A stretch of DNA of 64,000 nucleotides, from NCBI GenBank assembly GCA_050949055.1, contig JBMNFA010000009.1, positions 372,001 to 436,000 of the forward strand, in the 5' to 3' direction. Shown here piece by piece: positions 33,206-41,561 of this stretch. Position 1 is the first letter of the stretch; each line of letters starts with the position of its first letter. Position numbers and translations under genes: made by a program. The DNA is from JAEZJZ01 sp050949055 (GTDB taxonomy: Bacteria > Bacillota > UBA994 > UBA5500). Under the pieces are notes generated by a model, which worked only from the letters and a program-made list of their open reading frames with translations, ran no database searches and was not told where the DNA came from.

Positions 33206-34459
33206 ATGCTCACTACCGCACCCAGAGGTACGCAGGACGTGTTGCCTGGCCTGGTGGAGAAGTTTCAATACATAGAGGACACCTTCCGTCGTCTGTGCCA
33301 TCTCTACAACTTCCACGAGATTCGCACACCCATGTTCGAGCACAGCGAGCTGTTCAATCGGGCTGTGGGCGAACAGACCGATATTGTGCAGAAGGAGACC
33401 TACACCTTCCTCGATCGCAGCGAGCGCAGCCTCACGCTGCGGGCTGAAGGGACTGCTCCGGTGGTGCGCGCGTTCATCGAGCATGGTATCTATGCCCAGG
33501 CTCAGCCCACCAAGCTCTATTACATCAGTCAAGTATTCCGTTACGAGAAGCCGCAAGCCGGTCGCCTGCGCCAGCATCAGCAGTGTGGAGTGGAGTTGTT
33601 TGGCACCCACGATCCCCTGGCCGACGTGGAAGTGATCAGCTTGGCCGACCGCTTCTATCGGCAGCTGGGCTTAAAGCAGTTCTCGTTGCACCTCAACTCC
33701 ATCGGCTGCCCCAAGTGTCGCCCCACCTACCGCGCCAACCTGACTGCTTTCCTGGGAGAGCGACTGGAACAGCTTTGCCCCGATTGTCGCGGCCGCTACC
33801 AGCGCAACCCGCTGAGGGCTTTGGACTGCAAGAACGAGCACTGCCAGAGGCAACTGGTTGGCGCTCCTGCCCCGGTGGACTTCCTGTGCCCCGATTGCGC
33901 CGCCCACTACCAGACGGTGCAGGCTGGACTGGCGGCCTTGGGCATCGAGTTTGAGCAGGATGACCGGCTGGTGCGGGGCCTAGATTACTACACCAACACC
34001 GTCTTCGAGTTCCGCAGCGAGCTGATCGGCGCCCAGAGCGCCATCGGCGGTGGTGGGCGATATGATGGCTTGGTAGAATCGATCGGCGGTCCGGTCACCC
34101 CGGGAGTGGGTTTTGGCATCGGCACCGAACGCATCATCCTGGCTCAGGAGGCGGAGGGCGTATCTTTAGCGACAGCTCCGGCTTTGGATGTCTACGTCGC
34201 CTCGCTGGGACAGGTGGCCGACCTGGCCGCCATCAAGCTGTTGGCCGAGCTGCGGGTTGCCGGCCTGTCTGCCGAAAAGGACTTGCTGGGCCGCAGCCTG
34301 AAGGCGCAGATGAAGCAGGCTGGGCGGCAGGATGCCCGCTTTGTGGTGGTGCTGGGTGAAGATGAGCTTTCTCGCGGCGTCGCCGTGCTGCGCGACATGC
34401 GGCAGGGTGAACAGCGGGAGGTTTCCTTGGATCAACTTGTAGCCAAGATTACCGGGTAA
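33206..34459 (+). CDS. hisS: Histidyl-tRNA synthetase
   Basis: 417 residues from ATG 33206 (AAGGAGATGA upstream). Class II motifs: RGTQDVLPG, FHEIRTPMFEHSELFNR, motif 2 FRYEKPQAGRLRQHQQ, and the His motifs LVRGLDYYTNTVFEF and GGGGRYDGL. It has a four-cysteine insertion (CPKC...CPDC...CPDC) seen in many Firmicute HisRS. It charges tRNA-His. No hisZ or his genes nearby, no T-box detected. Confidence 0.98.
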   Translation: MLTTAPRGTQDVLPGLVEKFQYIEDTFRRLCHLYNFHEIRTPMFEHSELFNRAVGEQTDIVQKETYTFLDRSERSLTLRAEGTAPVVRAFIEHGIYAQAQPTKLYYISQVFRYEKPQAGRLRQHQQCGVELFGTHDPLADVEVISLADRFYRQLGLKQFSLHLNSIGCPKCRPTYRANLTAFLGERLEQLCPDCRGRYQRNPLRALDCKNEHCQRQLVGAPAPVDFLCPDCAAHYQTVQAGLAALGIEFEQDDRLVRGLDYYTNTVFEFRSELIGAQSAIGGGGRYDGLVESIGGPVTPGVGFGIGTERIILAQEAEGVSLATAPALDVYVASLGQVADLAAIKLLAELRVAGLSAEKDLLGRSLKAQMKQAGRQDARFVVVLGEDELSRGVAVLRDMRQGEQREVSLDQLVAKITG

Positions 34460-34566
34460 TCGGGACAAATCGGACATGGGGACGGTTCTTGGTGTGATGT
34501 GCTCCCCCCAAAGTTGACAGATGAAATAACGAAAATTCATCAGTCGCTGAGGGGGGGGGCATTCTT

Positions 34567-35244
34567 TTGTCCGGACGCAAGTTCACTTTGGGAGAGAAGC
34601 TACGAATACTTGCATGGATTGATGAAGGGCATCCAGTCAAAGAGGCAGTTTCCAGGTTCAACGTAGGCAAGAGTACAATACGTCGATGGCGTATTAGGTT
34701 ACAGGAATATGGTATAGACTCCCTGGTCGGGCAATTGAGTAGTAATCATTATCCTGCTGAGCTTAAGATGCAAGCTGTACAAGCCTACCTGACGGGAGAA
34801 GGCTCTCAAATGGACATCTGCCTTAGGTACGGCATAAGGGAGGAAACGCAACTTCGGCGCTGGATTTTCAAGTATACTCAAGGAGAAGAACTCAAGTCTT
34901 CTCCAGGAGGGGAATCCAGAGACATGAACAAAGGGCGGAGAACCACCTACGATGAGCGTATAGAGATTGTCCAACATTGTATAGCCAATGACTGTAACTA
35001 CCGGGAGGCAGCGGAGCTCTATAAGGTCAGCTACCAGCAGGTTCACTCTTGGGTTAGTAAGTATAACAAAGGCGGAGAGAAGGCACTTGTTGACCGCCGA
35101 GGCAAAGCCAAAGAAGAAACTGAGTTGACAGAGGCCGATCGGCTGAAGATTGAGCTTCGTAATCTGCAGAAGGAAGTTCGCAGACTGAGCGTGGAGAACG
35201 CATTCCTAAAAAAATTGGAGGAACTCGAGAAGAGGTATCGCTAG
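34567..35244 (+). CDS. IS3-family transposase OrfA
   Basis: 225 residues, TTG start. Two helix-turn-helix regions: FTLGEKLRILAWIDEGH...VGKSTIRRW (residues 6-38) and TYDERIEIVQHCIANDCNYREAAELYKVSYQQVHSW (about 125-160). A leucine-zipper-like C-terminus (LKIELRNLQKEVRRLSVENAFLK) follows. This double-HTH OrfA is typical of the IS150 subgroup. A slippery A-AAA-AAA at 35208-35214 lies in the right frame for -1 shifting into OrfB. Confidence 0.92.
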   Translation: MSGRKFTLGEKLRILAWIDEGHPVKEAVSRFNVGKSTIRRWRIRLQEYGIDSLVGQLSSNHYPAELKMQAVQAYLTGEGSQMDICLRYGIREETQLRRWIFKYTQGEELKSSPGGESRDMNKGRRTTYDERIEIVQHCIANDCNYREAAELYKVSYQQVHSWVSKYNKGGEKALVDRRGKAKEETELTEADRLKIELRNLQKEVRRLSVENAFLKKLEELEKRYR

Positions 35245-36119
35245 GCCGAGTTCCACGATTTAAACTCCATCAGGCAATCCACGAACTGCACAGCAAAGGC
35301 CACTCTATCTCTGAGTTATGCAGGGTTGCCAACATCAGCCGCCAGGCGCACTACAATTATTTGAAGAAGGAACCAAGTGAGCGAGAGCGGACAAACGAGT
35401 TAATCGCTGACACAATAGCTGGTATCTACTTGGAGGTCAAGGGTATCTACGGCTACAGGATGATGCAACTGGTCGTGAACCGGAGGCTACAGGCAACGTA
35501 CAACCTTAAACGAATCTATCGGTTGATGCGACTTATGGGTCTGAAATCGGTCACTCGAAAGAAACGCAGACAATACAAAAAGTCTTCGCCTGGACATGTT
35601 GCTGAGAACCTGCTGAACAGAAAGTTCACAGCTTTGAGGAAGAACCAGAAATGGCTTACAGATGTAACCGAGTTCAAGTATGGCGACGGCCAGAAAGCAT
35701 ACCTGAGCGCCATTCTCGACCTTTACGACAACAGTATTGTTGCCTATGTCATTGGTAAGAGGAATAACAACAAGCTTGTCTTTAGCACATTGCAGGCAGC
35801 CTTGAAGGCCAATCCAGAAGCACAGCCCCTCATTCACAGCGATAGAGGCTTCCAATATACTTCCTATGGTTTTGCCAAGATTATCACGAATCAGGGCATG
35901 ATCCAAAGCATGTCAAGAGTAAGCCGCTGCATTGACAATGGCCCCATGGAAGGCTTTTGGGGCAAGCTCAAAGCAGAGCGCTACAACCTAAGAAAGTATT
36001 ACGAGAGCTACGAAGATCTGGTAGCCGACGTAAGTGACTATATACGCTTCTACAACGAAGAACGACCGCAAAGGAAGTTTTCTGGTCTGACCCCGATGGA
36101 GTACAGAATGTGTGCATAA
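35214..36119 (+). CDS. IS3-family transposase OrfB (via -1 frameshift)
   Basis: The frame entered after the shift reads through RFKLHQAIHELHSKGHSISELCRV (HTH_21) and then the rve integrase core: Asp in WLTDVTEFKYGDGQKAYLSA, Asp in LIHSDRGFQYTS and Glu in GFWGKLKAER, giving a complete DDE set. It ends YNEERPQRKFSGLTPMEYR, standard for IS150-like elements. A TTG at 35361 could start a shorter free OrfB. The protein seems intact, so the element may be active. Confidence 0.92.
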   Translation: MGGTREEVSLGRVPRFKLHQAIHELHSKGHSISELCRVANISRQAHYNYLKKEPSERERTNELIADTIAGIYLEVKGIYGYRMMQLVVNRRLQATYNLKRIYRLMRLMGLKSVTRKKRRQYKKSSPGHVAENLLNRKFTALRKNQKWLTDVTEFKYGDGQKAYLSAILDLYDNSIVAYVIGKRNNNKLVFSTLQAALKANPEAQPLIHSDRGFQYTSYGFAKIITNQGMIQSMSRVSRCIDNGPMEGFWGKLKAERYNLRKYYESYEDLVADVSDYIRFYNEERPQRKFSGLTPMEYRMCA

Positions 36120-36304
36120 ATCGCCCTTGACTCCCTGTGCTTAACGAAGGTGCGAGGGGCGATGGCAGGGAGAGCACAGCAGATACCTCATCGCCCCTCT
36201 GCGCACAAAATTGTAGCACAGGGGTCAAGGGACTCACCCTGTGGTACTGCTCAGGGCTCCGACAGGGAGAGCCGTGGCCAGCAACCATTGGCTGTATTGC
36301 TTAA

Positions 36305-36376
36305 GACATCCCAAGAAAGAAGGCTCCTCAGGGTCATTCCTAAGGAGCAAACGCTTTCATTATTTCGTTTGTCAAC
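36305..36376 (+). repeat. Right-end module of the IS with hairpin
   Basis: Reading the minus strand from 36376: GTTGACA..., then GCTCCTTAGGAATGA...TGAGGAGC hairpin and TTCTTTCTTGGGATG. The same module occurs alone at 38991-39055. Confidence 0.6.
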
Positions 36377-36469
36377 TCGACAGGGGGCACCTCAGTGTCC
36401 GGCCTGAGCAGGCCCGGACACCAAGAACCGTCCCCATGTCCGCCTGTGTTGTGATTTTTCGGGCTCCAA

Positions 36470-36961
36470 TTAACGATAGCGTTCTTTCCACAGCTGCTCG
36501 TACTGCTTGGCGTGCTCCAGCAGGTGGGCAGCTTCTTCTTCCGGCACTTCTCGTGCCACCTTGCCCGGCACCCCGATGACCAACGAACGGGGTGGAATCA
36601 CCTTGCGCTCGGGGATGAGGGCGCCGGCACCGATGATGCTACCCGCCCCAATCACGGCTCCGTCCAGCACAATCGCCCCCATGCCGATCAACACCCCGTC
36701 CTCAATGGTGCAACCGTGCAAAATAGCGCCGTGCCCCACCGTCACGCAGTTGCCTAGCTTCAGCGGCCAGTCCTCGGCAACGTGCAGCAAACAGCCATCC
36801 TGCACATTGCTCTGCTCGCCGATGCTGATTGGTGCCACATCTCCCCTCACCACCGCTCCAAACCAGACGCTGCTACCGCGCCCAATCCGCACATCTCCCA
36901 CCACGGTGGCGTTATCCGCCACAAACACCTCTGCACTACTCTCAAACTTCTTGATCATCAT
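36470..36961 (-). CDS. Gamma carbonic anhydrase family protein
   Basis: 163 residues; ATG 36961 (or 36958) behind GGGAGG. Left-handed beta-helix hexapeptide repeats throughout (NATVVGDVRIGRGSSVWFGAVVRGD). The three zinc-ligand His are seen in LLHVAED and TVGHGAILHGC. Family members act as carbonic anhydrases or acyltransferase-like proteins; activity of this YrdA/PaaY-like group is often weak or unproven. Confidence 0.92.
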   Translation of the reverse strand: MMIKKFESSAEVFVADNATVVGDVRIGRGSSVWFGAVVRGDVAPISIGEQSNVQDGCLLHVAEDWPLKLGNCVTVGHGAILHGCTIEDGVLIGMGAIVLDGAVIGAGSIIGAGALIPERKVIPPRSLVIGVPGKVAREVPEEEAAHLLEHAKQYEQLWKERYR

Positions 36962-37174
36962 CTTTCCTCCCATCTAGCGACACAAAAGGGACGGTTCACT
37001 TTCCTCGAGAGCTCCATGTTGGAGCCAGCATGGCTTTCATCCCTGCTGGTGATTCCCGCATCACAACTGTTTTGTCTCGCTAGGTTCACAGAACCTTGCC
37101 TTTTTCGCCTTGCACCCCGTGTGCCAGCTGTGAACCCGACTTCCCTAGGTCCGGCCGCCCCTCCTTCCAATAGT

Positions 37175-37204
37175 TTGCCATTAATCCAATGGACATGCTA
37201 GAAT
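37175..37204 (+). promoter_or_regulatory. Promoter of speE-speB
   Basis: TTGCCA, 18 bp, TAGAAT, 32 bp before the speE start. Confidence 0.7.
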
Positions 37205-37235
37205 AAACCGACTATCGATTTAGGGGGTGCTGCTG

Positions 37236-38066
37236 GTGGAACTATGGGTTAAAGAGTATCACAGCAAGAACATGGTGATCAGTTACCGCATCAAACAGAC
37301 TTTACATACCGAACGCTCACAGTATCAGGATATTGCCCTGGTGGACACGCATCAATACGGACGCATGTTGTTGCTGGATAGCATTGTGCAGACTACCGAA
37401 CAGGACGAGTTTGTCTACCACGAGATGATCACCCACGTGCCTCTCAACGCTCATCCCAGTCCCAAGCGGGTGCTGGTGGTCGGCGGTGGCGATGGCGGAA
37501 CGATCCGCGAGATCCTGCGCCATCCCTCAGTGGAAGAGGCTGTGTTGGTGGAGATAGACCGGCGGGTGGTGGAGCTGTCCAAGCAGTATCTGCCCACCAT
37601 CTCCTGTTCCTTGGAGGATCCACGGGTTACCGTGAACATAGCCGATGGCATTGAGTATATCAAGAACGCCAAGAACGAGTTTGACTTGATCATCGTCGAT
37701 TCCACCGATCCTATCGGGCCGGCGGTGGGCCTGTTCGCCCAGGAGTTCTATAAGAACCTGCACGCGGCACTGAAGGAGGACGGTATGTTCGTCGCCCAGA
37801 CGGAATCGCCTTGGGTAGACCGCGACCTGATTCCGGGGCTGCACGAAGGCTTGCGCCAGGTGTTCCCCATCGTCAGGCTGTACCTGGCGTCAATTCCCAC
37901 CTATCAGAGCGGTCTGTTCAGTTTCACCGTCTGCTCCAAGCAATACGATCCGACCGTGCCGCTGCCGGATAAGCCGGCCATGGAAACCAAATATTACTCA
38001 CCGGCTATTCATCAGGCAGCCTTCGTGTTGCCCCCGTTTGTTGCCAAGCTGATTCGAATGAGGTGA
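37236..38066 (+). CDS. speE: Spermidine synthase (polyamine aminopropyltransferase)
   Basis: 276 residues; GTG 37236 gives MELWVKEYHSKN, the usual start, 7 bases behind AGGGGGTG. The dcSAM site shows RVLVVGGGDGGTIREILRH, VEIDRRVVELSKQYLP and the catalytic Asp in LIIVDSTDPIGPA. It transfers aminopropyl from decarboxylated SAM to putrescine. Followed by the speB-like gene after 5 bp, forming a polyamine operon; speA and speD are not in the window. Confidence 0.97.
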   Translation: MELWVKEYHSKNMVISYRIKQTLHTERSQYQDIALVDTHQYGRMLLLDSIVQTTEQDEFVYHEMITHVPLNAHPSPKRVLVVGGGDGGTIREILRHPSVEEAVLVEIDRRVVELSKQYLPTISCSLEDPRVTVNIADGIEYIKNAKNEFDLIIVDSTDPIGPAVGLFAQEFYKNLHAALKEDGMFVAQTESPWVDRDLIPGLHEGLRQVFPIVRLYLASIPTYQSGLFSFTVCSKQYDPTVPLPDKPAMETKYYSPAIHQAAFVLPPFVAKLIRMR

Positions 38067-38071
38067 ACCAA

Positions 38072-38953
38072 ATGCCCCGCGTCAAACCGGAGCTAGCCAG
38101 ACTGCTGCTGCCCAACCAGGGTTTCAACGGTTCCTGCGAAAGCTACGAAGAAGCCCAGGCCGTCATCCTGGGGCTGCCCATGGATTATACCGTCAGCTTC
38201 CGGCCTGGCACTCGCCTGGGTCCGGAGCGCATCCGCGAAGTCTCTTATGGGCTAGAGCTGTACAGTTGGCATCTGGATCGCACTCTGGCCGATCTGCGCT
38301 ACTTTGATGCCGGCGACGTCAACCTACCTTTCGGCAACGTCAAGGCTAGCCTGGAGGCGATCAGGCAGGCGGTGTCGGTGGTCGTGCAGGATGGCAAGCT
38401 GCCAATCTGTCTCGGCGGCGAGCATCTGGTCAGCTGGGGCGTCTTTCAGGCGGTGCATGCTAACTACCCCGACCTGGTGGTGTTGCACTTTGACGCCCAT
38501 GCCGATCTGCGCGACGAGTTCTTCGGCGAAGCCGATTCCCACGCCACCGTGGTAGGAAATATCGCCCGCGCCCTGGGCAAGAAGCGAGTCTATCAGTTCG
38601 GCATCCGCTCTGGCGAGCGGTCCGAGCTGCAGTTCGCCCGCGAGTATACCCATCTCTACTCAGAGCGCATTTTCCCTGGATTGGAGCAAGTGCTGCCCGA
38701 GTTAAAGGGGAAACCGATTTACGTCACCCTGGATATCGACGTGCTGGACCCGGCCTTCGCCCCAGGTACCGGTACACCCGAGCCCTGTGGCGTCAGCAGT
38801 GCCGACATGCTGCGCGCCATTCACCTCCTAGGAGAGTGCAATGTTGTAGCCTTCGACCTGGTGGAGGTGGCACCCAGCTTGGATAGCTCCGAAATTACGC
38901 AACTTTTGGCTGCCAAACTGGTGCGCGAGGCGCTGTTATCTTTCCTCAAGTAA
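38072..38953 (+). CDS. speB: Agmatinase (ureohydrolase family)
   Basis: 293 residues from ATG 38072. Mn-binding motifs of the arginase family are complete: CLGGEHLVSWGV, VVLHFDAHADLRDEF (DAHxD) and VTLDIDVLDPAFAPGTGTPEPCG. It releases urea from agmatine to make putrescine, feeding SpeE encoded 5 bp upstream. ATG overlaps the AGGTGA of the preceding stop region. Confidence 0.95.
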   Translation: MPRVKPELARLLLPNQGFNGSCESYEEAQAVILGLPMDYTVSFRPGTRLGPERIREVSYGLELYSWHLDRTLADLRYFDAGDVNLPFGNVKASLEAIRQAVSVVVQDGKLPICLGGEHLVSWGVFQAVHANYPDLVVLHFDAHADLRDEFFGEADSHATVVGNIARALGKKRVYQFGIRSGERSELQFAREYTHLYSERIFPGLEQVLPELKGKPIYVTLDIDVLDPAFAPGTGTPEPCGVSSADMLRAIHLLGECNVVAFDLVEVAPSLDSSEITQLLAAKLVREALLSFLK

Positions 38954-38960
38954 AGAAAAA

Positions 38961-39055
38961 CGGGACAGGTACGATTGAGCTGCCCCTGTCCAGTTGACAG
39001 AAGAGATAATGAACGCTCGCTCCTTGGGATGAATCCTAAGGAGCTTCTTTCTTGG
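38961..39055. repeat. GGGAC palindrome plus solo IS end
   Basis: GGACAGG / CCTGTCC around 38962-38991, then CAGTTGACAG and the hairpin GCTCCTTGGGA / TCCTAAGGAGC (39019-39044) and TTCTTTCTTGG. The second part matches the right-end module of the IS at 36305-36376 in opposite orientation. Confidence 0.65.
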
Positions 39056-39235
39056 CAGGAAACGCCCGGTAAGCCGAAGGGAAAGAGGGTAGGCTCAGTG
39101 CCCAGGACCCCCCGCTTTCTCTCCAAGAAATATTCTTTTTCGGCCCAGAAAAAACAGCAGGGAAGGTTATTTGCCAGAGCGAACATCTTGCCATGCCAAT
39201 CGCCATAAAATTTGCTGAGAGAGAAGGCATGAAAA

Positions 39236-40495
39236 ATGGCTCTAGACCAGTCCCACTTTCAGGGCGAGGAGATGATTGGTATGCGCGATTATCGCAGCAT
39301 TCCGCTCTGGAGCGACGTATCGCAAGAACAATGGAACGATTGGACCTGGCAAATTGCCCACCGATTGACTACCCTGGCCGAATTGAGGCAAGTGGTGCAC
39401 CTTTCCCCAGCTGAAGAACAGGGAGTTGTCCGCTGTCTGTCCTTGTTGCGCATGGCCATTACCCCGTTCTTTTCCACCTTGATGGATCCAGACAACCCGG
39501 TTTGCCCCCTGCGGCGTCAGGCCATCCCCACGGTCCAAGAGTTGTACTGCGCGCCGGAAGACATGGCAGATCCGCTGAGCGAGGACGAGCACTCCCCAGC
39601 CCCCGGTCTCATCCACCGTTATCCCGATCGCGTTCTGTTCCTGGTCACCGATCGCTGCGCCATGTATTGCCGCCATTGCACCCGACGCCGCCTGGCTGGA
39701 GTGCGCGACCAGGCGCGCAGTTGTGACGAATTGGATCAGGCCCTTGCCTACATCGAGCGCACACCGGTTGTCCGCGATGTGTTGCTTTCCGGCGGCGACG
39801 CATTGATACTGCCCGATGAACAGCTGCAGTACATATTGGAGCGTCTGCGACGCATCCCGCATGTGGAGATCGTGCGCGTCGGCACCCGCGTGCCGATCAC
39901 GTTGCCGCAGCGGATTACACCTCAGCTGGCCCAAATTCTGCGCCAACACCATCCCCTCTACGTCAACATACACTGTAATCACCCGGCGGAAATCACTCCC
40001 CAGGCGGCATCAGCTTGCGCCCTCCTGGCCGATGCCGGCATCCCCCTGGGCAGCCAGACGGTGCTGCTCCGCGGCATCAACGATTGTCCTCAAGTCATGC
40101 AGCAGCTGATGCATAAGCTGCTGCAAATTCGCGTCCGCCCTTATTACATCTATCAGTGCGACTTGGCGCAGGGTATCAGCCACTTCCGCACCCCCATTTC
40201 CACAGGCATCCAGATTATAGAATCGTTGCGGGGACATACCAGTGGCCTGGCTGTGCCCAGCTACGTAGTTGATGCCCCCGGGGGTGGAGGGAAAATCCCG
40301 CTGCAGCCGCAGTATCTGCTGTCTCAGTCAAGCCACCGGGCGGTCCTGCGCAATTTCGAAGGCACCATCTGCACTTACACCGAGCCCAGCGACCCCAGCC
40401 GCCATTCAGCCTGTGTTCGCTGTAGCCATCCCCATCATGCTGACTTAACCGGCGTTGCTGCCATGCTCTGTGGTCCTATACAGCGCAATAAGTAA
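39236..40495 (+). CDS. KamA family radical SAM aminomutase (lysine 2,3-aminomutase-like)
   Basis: 419 residues; ATG 39281 (MRDYRSIPLW, behind GAGGAG) is an alternative start. Radical SAM cluster motif CAMYCRHC then TRRRLAG; VLLSGGDALIL; PLP lysine in VVDAPGGGGKIPL. The zinc-type cysteines (YQCD and CVRC) are present. These match lysine 2,3-aminomutase, which makes beta-lysine; relatives act on arginine or glutamate, so substrate is open. Polyamine genes precede it, but 280 bp and a repeat lie between. Confidence 0.9.
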   Translation: MALDQSHFQGEEMIGMRDYRSIPLWSDVSQEQWNDWTWQIAHRLTTLAELRQVVHLSPAEEQGVVRCLSLLRMAITPFFSTLMDPDNPVCPLRRQAIPTVQELYCAPEDMADPLSEDEHSPAPGLIHRYPDRVLFLVTDRCAMYCRHCTRRRLAGVRDQARSCDELDQALAYIERTPVVRDVLLSGGDALILPDEQLQYILERLRRIPHVEIVRVGTRVPITLPQRITPQLAQILRQHHPLYVNIHCNHPAEITPQAASACALLADAGIPLGSQTVLLRGINDCPQVMQQLMHKLLQIRVRPYYIYQCDLAQGISHFRTPISTGIQIIESLRGHTSGLAVPSYVVDAPGGGGKIPLQPQYLLSQSSHRAVLRNFEGTICTYTEPSDPSRHSACVRCSHPHHADLTGVAAMLCGPIQRNK

Positions 40496-40705
40496 TCCAG
40501 GATCCGAATTATTGCCAGATTTGGCGGCCGCACAGCACTGCCGGTTTGCATCAGGGCGTAAAAAAGGCTAGGCAACCGCTGGCCCCATCAATATAATGAA
40601 ATTGGCCTCGGCAGATTTGGCAAATCGCGCATAGAATTGCAGCTGGACAAGAGACAATAGAGCGGAATACACTGGCGGTCCCGGAGCCTTCCGGATGATC
40701 CCTAG

Positions 40706-40736
40706 CGAAACAAAAACAACCGTCCCTTTTGTTTCG
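40706..40736. repeat. Short CGAAACAAAA palindrome with CCGTCCC core
   Basis: Perfect 10-bp arms CGAAACAAAA / TTTTGTTTCG around ACAACCGTCCC, a degenerate member of the GGGAC family, 23 bp before rpoE. Apart from this the 264 bp between kamA and rpoE show nothing I recognise. Confidence 0.6.
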
Positions 40737-40759
40737 CCATCGTAAAGGAGGAACGAGCA

Positions 40760-41239
40760 ATGGAGCGCAACAAACGGGCAGCGCAGAGTGAGACAGACGT
40801 GGCCTTTCGGATATTGAAGGAGCGTCGCAGCCCGGTACACTACCGGGAATTGATTGCCGATGTGTTAGATCAGTTGGGCGAGACTCCGGCCAATCCTGGG
40901 CAACGCCTGGCACAAATCCACACCGAAATCAACCTGGATAGTCGCTTTGTGTTTGTTGGCAAGGGAATGTGGGGCCTGTCTGCGTGGTCACCGAAGACCA
41001 ACCGCTTGACCGCCCCAGTGCCCAACGAACGCAATTATCAGCCTAAGCACTCCGATTACGTTTGGGAAGATGCGGATGAGGACCTAGACGAGGATGACGA
41101 GAGCGAATGCCTGGTCCCCGTAGATGAAGACAGCGAGGATGAAAGTGAAGACGAACTGGAGTTGGACGAGGATTTTCCTCTAGATGATGAAGAGCTAGAG
41201 ACTGACGAGGTAGACGATGATGACCCCGAAAGGGGCTAG
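40760..41239 (+). CDS. rpoE: RNA polymerase delta subunit
   Basis: 159 residues. N-terminal HARE-HTH fold (SETDVAFRILKERRSPVHYRELIADVLDQ, then LDSRFVFVGKGMWGLSAW) and a very acidic C-terminal tail from about residue 100 (Asp/Glu-rich), exactly the delta architecture. Delta helps RNA polymerase recycling and selectivity in Firmicutes. It precedes pyrG as in Bacillus. Confidence 0.95.
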   Translation: MERNKRAAQSETDVAFRILKERRSPVHYRELIADVLDQLGETPANPGQRLAQIHTEINLDSRFVFVGKGMWGLSAWSPKTNRLTAPVPNERNYQPKHSDYVWEDADEDLDEDDESECLVPVDEDSEDESEDELELDEDFPLDDEELETDEVDDDDPERG

Positions 41240-41270
41240 CTATTAACCTTATAACTAAGGTAATTTAAAG

Positions 41271-41303
41271 AAAGCCGGCTAGAGATGATCTGCCGGCTTT
41301 CCC
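41271..41303 (+). terminator. Hairpin terminator behind rpoE
   Basis: AAAGCCGGC / GCCGGCTTT stem of 9 bp, 12-base loop. Two more hairpins follow (GCATGTTC / GAACATGC and GATGGT / ACCATC) before the pyrG promoter. Confidence 0.7.
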
Positions 41304-41374
41304 AGCATGTTCGAAGAACATGCGATCTCAATCATGTGATGGTGCCACAGACCATCAGTAAGTGCCGATTCATC

Positions 41375-41403
41375 TTGACAAGCCCAATCCTTAAAGCTAG
41401 AAT
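41375..41403 (+). promoter_or_regulatory. pyrG promoter
   Basis: TTGACA, 17 bp, TAGAAT. It leaves a leader of about 150 nt; no attenuator terminator was seen in it. Confidence 0.85.
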
Positions 41404-41561
41404 GGGAACGTTGTTTTAGCAGCGGAAAAGGTACAAGCCAATAGTTGCTTCAGAATTGCCCACTACTATTGTGGCTACAAGTTGCTGAAGTGACGGGCCT
41501 AAATGAAGTATTAGTCACAGCAGTCGTTTCATCCGGGCAAGAATACTCAGGAGGATTGGCT

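Larger units (their letters stand above)
34472..36441. mobile_element. IS3-family element nested in longer inverted repeats
   Basis: Inner inverted repeats at 34513-34534 and about 36355-36376 begin GTTGACA and share a GAAATAA-GAAA core (four mismatches over 22 bp). They enclose OrfA and OrfB. Outside them a perfect 24-bp repeat (34472-34495, complementary to 36418-36441; starts GGACATGGGGACGG) flanks the whole. The inner repeats are the best guess for IS ends; the outer ones belong to the GGGAC palindrome family. About 255 bp of noncoding DNA follows OrfB, unusual for IS3. Confidence 0.8.

Noticed and set aside
41445..41561. N-terminal extension of pyrG
   Set aside because: The family N-terminus and a strong ribosome site start at 41562; the upstream part is leader.
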